Source of the DNA: Bradyrhizobium sp. SZCCHNS1050 | Lineage (GTDB): Bacteria; Pseudomonadota; Alphaproteobacteria; Rhizobiales; Xanthobacteraceae | Length of the DNA stretch: 64,000 nucleotides | NCBI RefSeq assembly: GCF_032484785.1 | Contig: NZ_JAUETR010000001.1 | Coordinates: 620,001 to 684,000 of the forward strand | Direction: 5' to 3' | Shown here: positions 53,682 to 63,928 of the stretch, in pieces | How the letters are laid out: every line of letters begins with the position of its first letter | How positions within the stretch are numbered: position 1 is the stretch's first letter | The notes under the pieces: generated by a model | Seen by the model: only the letters and a program-made list of their open reading frames with translations | What the model was told of the DNA's origin: nothing | Database searches by the model: none | Position numbers and translations under genes: made by a program

Positions 53682-54926
53682 TTAAGAGAAAAACTCCTGT
53701 GCCTTCTTCAGCGCACGGACCAGCACATCCACCTCTTCGCGCGTGTTGTACATCGCGAACGACGCGCGGCAGGTTGCGGTGACGCCAAAACGCTCCAGCA
53801 GCGGCATGGCGCAATGGGTGCCGGCGCGGACCGCGACGCCGGAGCGGTCGATGACGGTGGCGAAGTCGTGGGCGTGGGCGCCCTGCATCTCGAACGAGAC
53901 GATCGCGCCCTTGTCGGCGGCGTTGCCGATGATGCGCAGCGAGTTGATTTCGCGCAGCTGCTCGGTGGCGTAGGTGACGAGATCATGCTCATGCGCCGCG
54001 ATGCGCTGCTTGCCGATCGAGGCAACGTAGTCGATCGCGGCGCCGAGCCCGGCGGCCTCCACGATCGGCGGCGTGCCCGCCTCGAAGCGGTGCGGCGGAT
54101 CGCCATAGGTGACCCGGTCCCGCGACACCTCGCGGATCATCTCGCCGCCGCCGTTGAACGGCGGCATCGCCGCCAGCAGCTCACGCTTGCCGTAGAGCGC
54201 GCCGATGCCGGTCGGGCCATAGATCTTGTGCCCGGTGATGCAGTAGAAGTCCGCGTCGAGATCCCTGACGTCGACCTCCATGTGCACGGCGGCCTGGGAG
54301 CCGTCGATCAGCACCGGAATGCCGCGGTCATGCGCGATGCGGATGACCTCCTTGACCGGGACCACCGTGCCGAGCACGTTCGACATCTGCGTCATCGCCA
54401 CCATCCTGGTGCGCGGCGTCAGCAGCTTCTCGAATTCGTCGAGCAGGAAGTTGCCGTCGCCGTCGACGGGAGCCCATTTGATCACGGCGCCCTGCCGCTC
54501 CCGGAGGAAATGCCAGGGGATGATGTTGGCGTGGTGCTCCATGATCGACAGCACGATCTCGTCGCCCGGCCCGATCCGCTCGCGCCCGAAGGTCTGCGCC
54601 ACCAGATTGACCGCCTCGGTGGCGCCGCGCGTGAAGATGATCTGCTCCGGACTTTCGGCATTGAGGAACGCCGCGACCTTGGCGCGGGCGCCCTCGTAGG
54701 CCTCGGTGGCGGCGTTCGCGAGATAATGCAGGCCGCGATGCACGTTGGCGTATTCGGACGTGTAGACCTGGTTCATCCGGTCAAGCACCGCCTGCGGCTT
54801 CTGCGCTGACGCGGCGTTGTCGAGATAGACCAGCGGCTTGCCGTGGACCTGCATGCCGAGGATCGGGAAATCCGCGCGGATGCGGCCAACGTCGTAGCCG
54901 CTTCCCTGCACCGCTGCATGCATCAC
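53682..54926 (-). CDS. sufS: Cysteine desulfurase SufS
   Basis: 414 aa. PLP lysine in TGHKIYGPTGIGALYG; reactive cysteine in RAGTHCAMPLLERFG; HHANIIPW near residue 132. Last gene of fdxN-sufB-sufC-sufD-sufS, immediately after sufD. It supplies sulfur via SufE. Confidence 0.95.
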   Translation of the reverse strand: MMHAAVQGSGYDVGRIRADFPILGMQVHGKPLVYLDNAASAQKPQAVLDRMNQVYTSEYANVHRGLHYLANAATEAYEGARAKVAAFLNAESPEQIIFTRGATEAVNLVAQTFGRERIGPGDEIVLSIMEHHANIIPWHFLRERQGAVIKWAPVDGDGNFLLDEFEKLLTPRTRMVAMTQMSNVLGTVVPVKEVIRIAHDRGIPVLIDGSQAAVHMEVDVRDLDADFYCITGHKIYGPTGIGALYGKRELLAAMPPFNGGGEMIREVSRDRVTYGDPPHRFEAGTPPIVEAAGLGAAIDYVASIGKQRIAAHEHDLVTYATEQLREINSLRIIGNAADKGAIVSFEMQGAHAHDFATVIDRSGVAVRAGTHCAMPLLERFGVTATCRASFAMYNTREEVDVLVRALKKAQEFFS

Positions 54927-56252
54927 CTACTCCCGTTGTCCGAGCCAGCCCAGCATCGCCTCCGTCAGCGCCGCCCGCACGCTCTCATTGGCAGCGCCCT
55001 CGATGATCTCGCCGACGAAGGCCTGGATCAGCAGCGCCTTGGCTTCCTTCGGCGGAATGCCGCGCGCCATCAGATAGAACAGCAGCTCGTCATCGATCGC
55101 GCCGGTCGTGGTGCCGTGGCCGCATTGCACATCGTCGGCGAAGATTTCGAGCTCCGGCTTGCTGTCGGCTTCGGCCTCGTCGGACAACAGCAGCGCCCGT
55201 GACATCATCTTGGCGTCGGTCTTCTGCGCGCCGGGGCTGACCGTGATCTTGCCCTGGAACACCGCGCGCGCGGTGTCGCCGACGACAGCCTTGAAGGTCT
55301 CGCGGCTCTGGCAGTTCTCGGCGGCATGCTCGATCGCCAAGGTCGTGTCGGCATGCTGGGCGCCGGACAGCAGCGATCCGCCGCGGATGTCGGCTACGGT
55401 GCCCTCGCCCGCGATGTGCACGAACAGCTGGCTGCGCACCAGGCTGCCACCGGCGACGAAGCCGAGCTGATTGAAGGTCGCGCGCGCGCCGATATTGGCG
55501 AGCAGCGAGGAGATGTGCAGCGCGCTGTTGCCCTCCCGGGTCACCTTGACATGGTCGATCCGCGCCTCGTCGCCGACGACGAGCTGCATCGCGGTGTTGA
55601 CCTGATATTCGCTGCCGTCGGGCCCCTGATGCGACTCGACGATGGTGGCGCTGGCCCCAGTTCCGATATTGACCAGCGACCGCGTGTACATCGAGGTTGC
55701 GACCCAGTTCGTCGTGACGAACGCGACGTGGATTGGCCGGCTCAGCGCCGTGCCCGGCGCCACCAGGATCACGACGCCATTGGCAGCCAGCGCGGTGTTG
55801 AGCGCCAGCGCCGGATCGTCGTCCGGCACGACCGGACCGAGCCGCTGCGACAGCAGCGGCTTGTCGGCCGCGAGCGCGTCGGCCATCGGCTGGATGGTGA
55901 GGCCGGGCCCGAGATCGGCGAGGTCGGACAGCTCGGGCACGAAGGCACCGTCAACGATCATCAGCTTGCGGAAGCCAGTGCCCGCGAACAGGTCGCTCGC
56001 CTCGCGCGCCTTGGTCTTGGCGGCGTCATCGGGCAGCGAGGCCAGCCGCTTGGCCTCCTTCATCTGCGTGCGCAGATCGGTGTAGCGCCACGCCTCGACG
56101 CGCCGATGCGGCAGGCCGACCGCGTTGAAGCGGTCAAAAGCGGCGGCGCGCACCGCCGTGATCTCCTCGCCGCCCGGCAGATAACGGCGGGCGCCCTGGT
56201 ACAGATCGGCCAGCCCGAGCTCGGCCTTGGTCTTGCGGATCGCGACGCCCAT
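54927..56252 (-). CDS. sufD: SufD
   Basis: 441 aa, beta-helical SufBD domain: GGEEITAVRAAAFDRFNAVGLP, C-terminal QCGHGTTTGAIDDELLFYLMARGIP. It forms the scaffold with SufB and SufC. The stop is one base before sufS. Confidence 0.94.
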   Translation of the reverse strand: MGVAIRKTKAELGLADLYQGARRYLPGGEEITAVRAAAFDRFNAVGLPHRRVEAWRYTDLRTQMKEAKRLASLPDDAAKTKAREASDLFAGTGFRKLMIVDGAFVPELSDLADLGPGLTIQPMADALAADKPLLSQRLGPVVPDDDPALALNTALAANGVVILVAPGTALSRPIHVAFVTTNWVATSMYTRSLVNIGTGASATIVESHQGPDGSEYQVNTAMQLVVGDEARIDHVKVTREGNSALHISSLLANIGARATFNQLGFVAGGSLVRSQLFVHIAGEGTVADIRGGSLLSGAQHADTTLAIEHAAENCQSRETFKAVVGDTARAVFQGKITVSPGAQKTDAKMMSRALLLSDEAEADSKPELEIFADDVQCGHGTTTGAIDDELLFYLMARGIPPKEAKALLIQAFVGEIIEGAANESVRAALTEAMLGWLGQRE

Positions 56253-56266
56253 GCTCGTGCTCCGCC

Positions 56267-57028
56267 CTACGCCGCTTCGCTCTGATACTGGGCGTAACCG
56301 GTCGCCTCGAGCTCGCGCGCGAGGTCCGCGGTCCCGGTGCGGACGATGCGGCCCGCCGCGAAGACGTGAACGATGTCGGGCACGATGTAGTCGAGCAGCC
56401 GCTGATAGTGGGTGATGACGATCATGCCCCGCTCGGCCGAGCGCAGCGCATTGACGCCGCTGGCGACGACCTTCAGCGCGTCGATGTCGAGACCGGAATC
56501 GGTCTCGTCGAGCACGCAGAGCGAGGGCTGCAGCAGCGCCATCTGCAGGGTCTCGTTGCGCTTCTTCTCGCCGCCGGAGAAGCCGACATTGAGCGGCCGC
56601 TTCAGCATGTCGGCGTCGATGTTGAGCGTCTTGGCGATCTCGCGCACGCGCTTGATAAGATCCGGCGACGACAGCTCCTCTTCGCCGCGCGCCTTGCGCT
56701 GGGCGTTGAAGGCGGCCCGCAGGAACGTCAAGGTCGCGACACCCGGGATCTCCAGCGGATATTGGAACGCCAGGAACACGCCCTTGGCGGCGCGCTCATC
56801 GGCCTCCATTGCCAAGAGGTCCTCGCCGTTGAGATAGACCTCACCGGCGGTGACCTCGTAGCCGGGCTTGCCGGCGAGCACGTAGGACAGCGTCGACTTG
56901 CCGGCACCGTTCGGCCCCATGATGGCGTGGATCTCGCCCTTGTTCACGGTCAGGTCCAGGCCCTGGATGATCTTCCGTCCGCCGGCGATCTCGGCATGGA
57001 GCCCCTTGATTTCGAGCAAGGCCGTCAT
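56267..57028 (-). CDS. sufC: SufC ATPase
   Basis: 253 aa ABC-type ATPase: Walker A GPNGAGKST, signature FSGGEKKRNE, Walker B CVLDETDSGLDID. It drives cluster assembly on SufBD. Start MTALLEIKGL at 57028; the frame to 57073 is not used. Confidence 0.95.
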   Translation of the reverse strand: MTALLEIKGLHAEIAGGRKIIQGLDLTVNKGEIHAIMGPNGAGKSTLSYVLAGKPGYEVTAGEVYLNGEDLLAMEADERAAKGVFLAFQYPLEIPGVATLTFLRAAFNAQRKARGEEELSSPDLIKRVREIAKTLNIDADMLKRPLNVGFSGGEKKRNETLQMALLQPSLCVLDETDSGLDIDALKVVASGVNALRSAERGMIVITHYQRLLDYIVPDIVHVFAAGRIVRTGTADLARELEATGYAQYQSEAA

Positions 57029-57065
57029 CGAACACTCCTTGTGATGTTGTCGCCGCGCGACGCCG

Positions 57066-58586
57066 TCATCCAACCGAACCTTCCAGCGAGATCGAGATCA
57101 GCTTCTGCGCCTCGACCGCGAACTCCATCGGCAGCTGCTGCAGCACGTCCTTGACGAAGCCGTTGACGACGAGCCCAACCGCCTCTTCCTGCGACAGACC
57201 GCGCTGGATGCAGTAGAACAGCACGTCCTCAGAGATCTTGGACGTCGTCGCCTCGTGCTCGAACACCGCCGACGAGTTCTTGGCCTCGATGTAGGGTACG
57301 GTGTGCGCGCCGCATTTGTCGCCGATCAGCAGCGAATCGCAGGCGGTGAAGTTGCGGGCGCCAGAGGCCTTGCGATGGGCGCTGACGAGGCCGCGATAGG
57401 TGTTCTGCGACTTTCCGGCGGCGATGCCCTTGGAGATGATCCGGCTCGACGTGTTCTTGCCGAGATGGATCATTTTGGTGCCGCTGTCGACCTGCTGGAA
57501 GCCGTTGGAGATCGCGATCGAGTAGAACTCGCCGCTGGAATTGTCGCCGCGCAGGATGCAGCTCGGATATTTCCACGTGATCGCCGATCCCGTCTCGACC
57601 TGGGTCCAGGAGATCTTGGAATTGGTGCCGCGGCAGTCGCCGCGCTTGGTGACGAAATTATAGATGCCGCCGACGCCCTCCGAATTGCCAGGGTACCAGT
57701 TCTGCACCGTCGAGTACTTGATCTCGGCATCATCCAGCGCGACCAGCTCGACCACGGCGGCGTGCAGCTGGTTCTCGTCGCGCTGGGGTGCCGTGCAGCC
57801 CTCGAGATAGGAGACGTAGGCACCCTTGTCGGCGATGATCAGCGTGCGCTCGAACTGGCCGGTGTTGCGCTCGTTGATGCGGAAATACGTGGACAGCTCC
57901 ATCGGGCAGCGCACGCCCGGCGGGATGTAGACGAACGAACCGTCGGAGAACACCGCCGAGTTGAGCGTCGCGAAATAATTGTCGGTCGTCGGCACGACCG
58001 TTCCGAGATATTTCTGCACCAGGTCCGGATGCTCGCGCAGCGCCTCGGAGATTGGCATGAAGATCACGCCGGCCTTCTTCAGCTCCTCCTTGAAGGTCGT
58101 CGCCACCGAGACCGAATCGAACACGGCATCGACCGCGATCTTGCTGCGCGGCGTGGCCGCCTCGCCATCGGCGTCGGCTTCCGCGCCTCCAGCCGGGCGC
58201 TCGACGCCTTCGAGGATCTCGACCTCGCGCAGGGGAATGCCGAGCTTCTCGTAGGTCTTGAGGATCTCCGGGTCGATCTCGTCGAGCGAGGCCACCTTCT
58301 TCTTCGGCTTCGGCGCCGCGTAGTAATAGAGATCCTGATAGTCGATCTTCGGGTATCCGACACGCGCCCAGCTCGGCTCCGTCATGGTCAGCCAGCGGCG
58401 ATACGCCTCCAGCCGCCATTCCAGCATCCAGGCCGGCTCGTTCTTCTTGGCCGAGATGAAGCGGATGGTGTCTTCCGACAGCCCCTTCGGAGCCTTCTCG
58501 GATTCGATGACGGTCTCGAACCCGTAGCGATATTGATCGACGTCGATGCCCTTGACCCGATCAATGGTCTCCTGAACCGCTGCCAT
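57066..58586 (-). CDS. sufB: SufB
   Basis: 506 aa: [21 protein letters not shown] at the N-terminus and C-terminal core [20 protein letters not shown] and [22 protein letters not shown] residue 135-155 insert is acidic and alanine-rich ([13 protein letters not shown]), absent in E. coli. It is the main SUF scaffold. It lies 38 bp after fdxN. Confidence 0.95.
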   Translation of the reverse strand: MAAVQETIDRVKGIDVDQYRYGFETVIESEKAPKGLSEDTIRFISAKKNEPAWMLEWRLEAYRRWLTMTEPSWARVGYPKIDYQDLYYYAAPKPKKKVASLDEIDPEILKTYEKLGIPLREVEILEGVERPAGGAEADADGEAATPRSKIAVDAVFDSVSVATTFKEELKKAGVIFMPISEALREHPDLVQKYLGTVVPTTDNYFATLNSAVFSDGSFVYIPPGVRCPMELSTYFRINERNTGQFERTLIIADKGAYVSYLEGCTAPQRDENQLHAAVVELVALDDAEIKYSTVQNWYPGNSEGVGGIYNFVTKRGDCRGTNSKISWTQVETGSAITWKYPSCILRGDNSSGEFYSIAISNGFQQVDSGTKMIHLGKNTSSRIISKGIAAGKSQNTYRGLVSAHRKASGARNFTACDSLLIGDKCGAHTVPYIEAKNSSAVFEHEATTSKISEDVLFYCIQRGLSQEEAVGLVVNGFVKDVLQQLPMEFAVEAQKLISISLEGSVG

Positions 58587-58624
58587 CTCTCACTCCGCTT
58601 GCAATGTTTCCGCCGCGGCCCGCG

Positions 58625-58819
58625 TCAAGCGGGGACGCAGGTGTCCGGCACCGGACAGACGGCGGCGCATTGCGGCGCATCGAAGTGGCCCTCGCACTCC
58701 GTGCACTTCTTCGGATCGATGATGTACATGTCGTTCTTGAGCCGAATGGCCGCATTCGGGCACTCGAACTCGCAGGCCCCGCAGACCGTGCATTGTGAGG
58801 CGATGATCTTGTAGGCCAT
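58625..58819 (-). CDS. fdxN: 2[4Fe-4S] ferredoxin (FdxN type) leading the suf operon
   Basis: 64 aa: [12 protein letters not shown] and [18 protein letters not shown], closely matching the ferredoxin after nifB (34253). The start MAYKIIASQ at 58819 follows a purine-rich site. It leads fdxN-sufBCDS, with a sigma-54-type promoter and two NifA sites upstream. Confidence 0.92.
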   Translation of the reverse strand: MAYKIIASQCTVCGACEFECPNAAIRLKNDMYIIDPKKCTECEGHFDAPQCAAVCPVPDTCVPA

Positions 58820-58873
58820 GTGCAGCTCCCCGCGATCCGTGCGACATCGAGCGATGTCATTCGCGCGATATCT

Positions 58874-58889
58874 TTCAAGCGCCGTGCCA
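58874..58889 (-). promoter_or_regulatory. Variant sigma-54 promoter of fdxN-sufBCDS
   Basis: Minus-strand TGGCACGGCGCTTGAA has a perfect -24 half (TGGCACG) but TTGA instead of TTGC at -12. Two NifA sites lie 57 and 76 bp upstream. Confidence 0.65.
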
Positions 58890-58945
58890 GAGAGCATTTG
58901 GTTGATTTCTAAGGAGGATTCTAAACGTCGCAGGTCGCGGCGAGC

Positions 58946-58961
58946 TGTCGCTCTCCCGACA
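58946..58961. promoter_or_regulatory. NifA site 1 of the suf operon
   Basis: TGTCGCTCTCCCGACA (TGT-N10-ACA). Confidence 0.72.
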
Positions 58962-58964
58962 GCA

Positions 58965-58980
58965 TGTCGCAAGTGCGACA
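58965..58980. promoter_or_regulatory. NifA site 2 of the suf operon
   Basis: TGTCGCAAGTGCGACA, a near-perfect dyad of TGT-N10-ACA form, three bases from site 1. Confidence 0.8.
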
Positions 58981-59072
58981 GGGCGGGAGCAGCGTGTCGT
59001 CGGAGTCGAGGTCTCACTGCGCAATTGTCCGATGTCACCTCGCGCGCGAACGCCGGTCGTGACCCAGGTCGC

Positions 59073-59195
59073 TCCTCCGTCATTCCGGGGCGTGCGCAGC
59101 ACGAGCCCGGAATCCACCGTGCGGCAGATCGCGCGGCGAAATGGATTCCGGCTCGTCGCGCTTCGCGCGTGCGTCGCCCCGGAATGACGGAGGAG
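59073..59195. repeat. Inverted-repeat element between nifA and the suf operon
   Basis: CTCCTCCGTCATTCCGGGGCG and CGCCCCGGAATGACGGAGGAG are inverted ends about 120 bp apart; same family as 42688-42835. Confidence 0.8.
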
Positions 59196-59225
59196 ATTGG
59201 GGCAACGCCGGAGCGTCAAAGTCCA

Positions 59226-59257
59226 AACGAAGAAGGGCGCGCTACTGCGCGCCCTTC
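59226..59257 (-). terminator. Rho-independent terminator of nifA
   Basis: On the minus strand GAAGGGCGCG / CGCGCCCTTC with a 6-base loop, followed by TTCGTTT, 22 bp after the nifA stop. Confidence 0.8.
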
Positions 59258-59278
59258 GATCCCATCAAGCCGCGCCGC

Positions 59279-61018
<1,740 letters not shown>

Positions 61019-61039
61019 GGTCGCTTCTCTGATCGTCAC

Positions 61040-61440
61040 GAACGCCTTGGTGAAGCCGCCCGTGATTGTAGGTGTTCTAACATCCTCCCTTAACTGCAGA
61101 TGATTGTCGTGCCTAACTTTGCTGCATTGCCGCAGAAGTAGTGTGCAACGGACAGGCTAGAAAAGCTGCAGGCTTTCATGATGTTAACAAATTAGTTTAC
61201 ACCCGTCGCGATGCGTGCATTGCACGTCCGCACGGGCGGCAAAACGGTGCGCCTGACGATTTCGCGTTGTCTACTCGACACCTGATAGCTGCGCATCCGC
61301 CGGCCTGTTTGCGACCGGATCGCAACGGACGACACCTGAACACCAACTTTCCACTTGCGGCCCGCCGCTCGTCTCCTTGCGGCCAGCCACGGCATGACGC
61401 GTTCACATCCGCGTGTCGGCCGCGCGCGGCGGTGATCAAC
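61040..61440. other. Long fixR-nifA intergenic region
   Basis: About 420 bp separates the fixR stop from the nifA ATG, unusually long if the two share only one transcript. It contains an AT-rich stretch (ATGATGTTAACAAATTAG) but no coding frame and no clean -24/-12 element; TAGCCTGTCCGTTGCA at 61140-61160 is near but lacks GG. Confidence 0.5.
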
Positions 61441-62289
61441 CTAGAGGTGCTGCCCCCCATTGATCTGAATCTCCTCGCCGGTCACGTAGCTCGCCGCATC
61501 CGAGCACAGGAAGAACAGCACCTTGGCGACCTCTTCCGGCGCGCCGATCCGGCGCATCGGAATCAGCGGCGAGAACCGCGCCTCGGTCTCCGGCGACACC
61601 ATCTCGGTCTTGATCTCGCCTGGGGCGATGGCGTTGACGCGGATGCCATGCGGCGCGAAATCGTGCGCCATCTCGCGGGTCAGGCAGGCGAGCGCCGCCT
61701 TCGAGGTCGCATAGGCAGTGCCCGCAAACGGATGGACGCGGGTGCCGACGATCGACGTCACGTTGACGACCGCGCCCTGCCCGCGCTTCAGCTCCTCGAA
61801 CAGCCCGCGCGCGAGCAGGATCGGTCCGAGAAAGTTGACGTGAAAGACGGTCATCCAGGTCTCGACCGAGGTCGCGAGCGAATCCAGCCGGCCACCGTCC
61901 TCGGCCTTCGGCGAGATCGCCGCATTGTTGATCAAGGCATGCAGCGGCGCGCCGTCGAGCCGCTGCTTGATGTCGACAATCGCACGCGGGATCGCCTTGC
62001 GATCGCTGAGATCGACCTGGACGTGGTTGTCGGGACCGGCGTCCCACGGACAGCGGCCGCCGTCGAACGGCTGGCGCGAGCAGGTGATGATGCGCCAGCC
62101 GGCGTCGGAGAAAAGCTTTGCGGTCGCATGACCGATGCCGCGCGAGCCGCCGGTCAGCACGAGCGTTTTCTGCTCGGCGCGCGCGGGCCGCTCGGCGGCC
62201 GCCACGTCTCGATGGAACGGGCACGCCGCGATGGTCTGAGCCGCCTCCATGACGGGTTCGCGGACGTCCTGGTCGAGATCGAGGCTCAC
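61441..62289 (-). CDS. fixR: FixR, short-chain dehydrogenase/reductase
   Basis: 282 aa SDR: TLVLTGGSRGIGHATAKLF (NAD(P) site), INNAAISPK (NNAG-like), and catalytic YATSKAAL. Same place before nifA as fixR of Bradyrhizobium diazoefficiens. Role in fixation is unclear. The GTG at 62289 (AGGA eight bases before) is my choice; an upstream TTG lacks a ribosome site. Confidence 0.85.
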   Translation of the reverse strand: MSLDLDQDVREPVMEAAQTIAACPFHRDVAAAERPARAEQKTLVLTGGSRGIGHATAKLFSDAGWRIITCSRQPFDGGRCPWDAGPDNHVQVDLSDRKAIPRAIVDIKQRLDGAPLHALINNAAISPKAEDGGRLDSLATSVETWMTVFHVNFLGPILLARGLFEELKRGQGAVVNVTSIVGTRVHPFAGTAYATSKAALACLTREMAHDFAPHGIRVNAIAPGEIKTEMVSPETEARFSPLIPMRRIGAPEEVAKVLFFLCSDAASYVTGEEIQINGGQHL

Positions 62290-62429
62290 CTCATCCGTCC
62301 TGATCCTGCGCCGCAACGCCACCAGGACGCCGGCTGCCAAGCTTCGGCTGCTGCCTTTACCTCAGACGTGATCTGGGCGCAGGCTCCGTAACGATCGGAA
62401 ATACCAGGGGTATCGCCATGCGCCGGTTG

Positions 62430-62445
62430 TGCAGATTCCGGGCCA
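62430..62445 (-). promoter_or_regulatory. sigma-54 promoter of fixR-nifA
   Basis: Minus-strand TGGCCCGGAATCTGCA has GG-N10-GC, about 140 bp before fixR. Confidence 0.65.
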
Positions 62446-62474
62446 GCGAAAACGGCGGGCAAAGCAGCTTTTCC

Positions 62475-62490
62475 TGTCGGGTTCGCGACA
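62475..62490. promoter_or_regulatory. NifA site between fixR and the YqeB-like gene
   Basis: TGTCGGGTTCGCGACA (TGT-N10-ACA) between two divergent sigma-54 elements; consistent with NifA autoactivation. Confidence 0.7.
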
Positions 62491-62583
62491 GATTGGCGGG
62501 TTCTGGACACATCCAGCGTCGGCTTTTGTGCCGCGTCCTTTGCAGGACCTTCACAGAGCGATCGTTTTCAGAACGATGCCTGA

Positions 62584-62599
62584 TGGTCCAACTCTTGCT
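62584..62599 (+). promoter_or_regulatory. sigma-54 promoter of the YqeB-like gene
   Basis: TGGTCCAACTCTTGCT (GG-N10-GC, TTGCT), 76 bp before 62675. Confidence 0.68.
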
Positions 62600-62674
62600 C
62601 GACGGATCTGATCATTCGAACTGGAAGACCGCTTGTCAGTCGCACGACCGACAGCCACGAGACGCCAACACCGT

Positions 62675-63541
62675 ATGGACCAGGACATGGGGACGAATGC
62701 AGTGCGCTTCGCCGTGGTCCTCGGGACCAACGATGTCGCGTCGGCGATCGGCGTGCATCTGCATCGTGCGGGCTTCTGCGTGGTGCTGTCGCATGATCCC
62801 AATCCGCCGGTCATGCGCCGTAAGATGGCGTTTCACGACGCCCTGTTCGGCGACACGGTCCGCATCGAGAACGTGACGGGCGAGCGCATCGAGAGCACGA
62901 TGGAGGTGTTCAAGGCGCTCGGCAATCCCCGGCACGTCCTTGTCACTCCACTCGGGTTGCTCGATCTCCTGCCGGTCCGTACCATCGACGTCCTGATCGA
63001 CGCGCGGATGCAGCGGCGCGCGGTGACCCCGAATTTGCGCGGCATGACGCGGCTCTCGATCGGCATCGGTCCGGGCTTCTCGCCATCAGCCAATTGCGAT
63101 ATCGCAATCGAGACTCGGCCGGGCCGGCTCGGCCAGATCGTGCGCGAGGGCTGGACGCTGGCAACGGATGACGTCGGCGCGCTCGTCGGTGTCGAGCGCC
63201 TGGTGCATTCGCCGCATGAGGGCCGATGGCATACCCCGATCGAGATCGGCACGCGCATCTACAAGGGCTTCGTGATCGGCCATCTCTCCGGCGCACCGGT
63301 CACGGCCCCCTATGACGGCATCCTGCGCGGCATCGTCCGCGACGGCAGCGACGTGCCGGCCGGCGTCGCGCTCGCCGAGATCGATTCCCGCGGCCGTCAT
63401 GCGCAGTGGACCGGGATCGATGCGCAGGGACAGGCGCTCGCCCAGGCGACGTTGGCCGCAATACGGCTGCGCGCCGCGAACCGCATCGGGACGACCGCAA
63501 GCGTGCCCGCGCATCAGGTCGCTTCGAACGATTCTGACTAG
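62675..63541 (+). CDS. YqeB-like molybdenum-hydroxylase-system protein
   Basis: 288 aa: RFAVVLGTNDVASAIGVHLHRAGFCVVL at the N-terminus, a possible nucleotide site; DVLIDARMQRR; GIGPGFSPSANCDIAIETRPGRLG; APYDGILRGIVRDGSDVPAGVALAEIDSRG. This is the EF2563/YqeB family of the selenium-dependent molybdenum hydroxylase maturation set (TIGR03309-like). Here it is isolated, divergent from fixR-nifA, with a sigma-54 promoter. A molybdenum-handling role in fixation is inferred. A second ATG at 62687 is possible. Confidence 0.82.
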   Translation: MDQDMGTNAVRFAVVLGTNDVASAIGVHLHRAGFCVVLSHDPNPPVMRRKMAFHDALFGDTVRIENVTGERIESTMEVFKALGNPRHVLVTPLGLLDLLPVRTIDVLIDARMQRRAVTPNLRGMTRLSIGIGPGFSPSANCDIAIETRPGRLGQIVREGWTLATDDVGALVGVERLVHSPHEGRWHTPIEIGTRIYKGFVIGHLSGAPVTAPYDGILRGIVRDGSDVPAGVALAEIDSRGRHAQWTGIDAQGQALAQATLAAIRLRAANRIGTTASVPAHQVASNDSD

Positions 63542-63563
63542 CCCGCGCCGTGCGCGCCGACCT

Positions 63564-63579
63564 TGGCATCCCGGTTGCT
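63564..63579 (+). promoter_or_regulatory. sigma-54 promoter of the Bfd-like gene
   Basis: TGGCATCCCGGTTGCT, near-consensus, 28 bp before the ATG at 63607. Confidence 0.8.
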
Positions 63580-63606
63580 TATCGTTTGCAGGAGCGAGCA
63601 ACAGCC

Positions 63607-63864
63607 ATGATCATCTGTTCCTGCAACGTCATCAGCGACACGGCCATTCGCGACATCGTCACGGCGGCCGACATCGTCTTCGGCTCGCCGGCGCAAGTGT
63701 ATGATTGTCTCGGCTGCACGGTCCAATGCGGCCTCTGCTCGCGCTCGGTGAAGCGGATTCTCGACGAGCGGCAGGGTGATACGGCCGCTGCGGCGGTGTG
63801 GGGTGCAGGCCGAGCCCGCGCCGTGCGCGATGATGTCCGCCGCGTAGCACCGGCATGCGTATGA
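63607..63864 (+). CDS. bfd: Bfd-like [2Fe-2S] ferredoxin
   Basis: 85 aa: MIICSCNVISDTAIRDIVTA (C-x-C) and CLGCTVQCGLCSRSV (C-x2-C). A BFD domain like the one fused to NifE. Bacterioferritin-associated ferredoxin releases iron from bacterioferritin. AGGAG precedes the ATG by about 12 bases. It has its own sigma-54 promoter. Confidence 0.88.
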   Translation: MIICSCNVISDTAIRDIVTAADIVFGSPAQVYDCLGCTVQCGLCSRSVKRILDERQGDTAAAAVWGAGRARAVRDDVRRVAPACV

Positions 63865-63882
63865 CGTGCCGACGCACGGACT

Positions 63883-63898
63883 TGTCGGATATCGGACA
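63883..63898. promoter_or_regulatory. TGT-N10-ACA dyad downstream of bfd
   Basis: TGTCGGATATCGGACA is a good NifA-type dyad, but no sigma-54 promoter is visible on either strand before the window ends. Confidence 0.35.
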
Positions 63899-63928
63899 AA
63901 TGCGACAGCAGACGATGTGCACTGGTCC

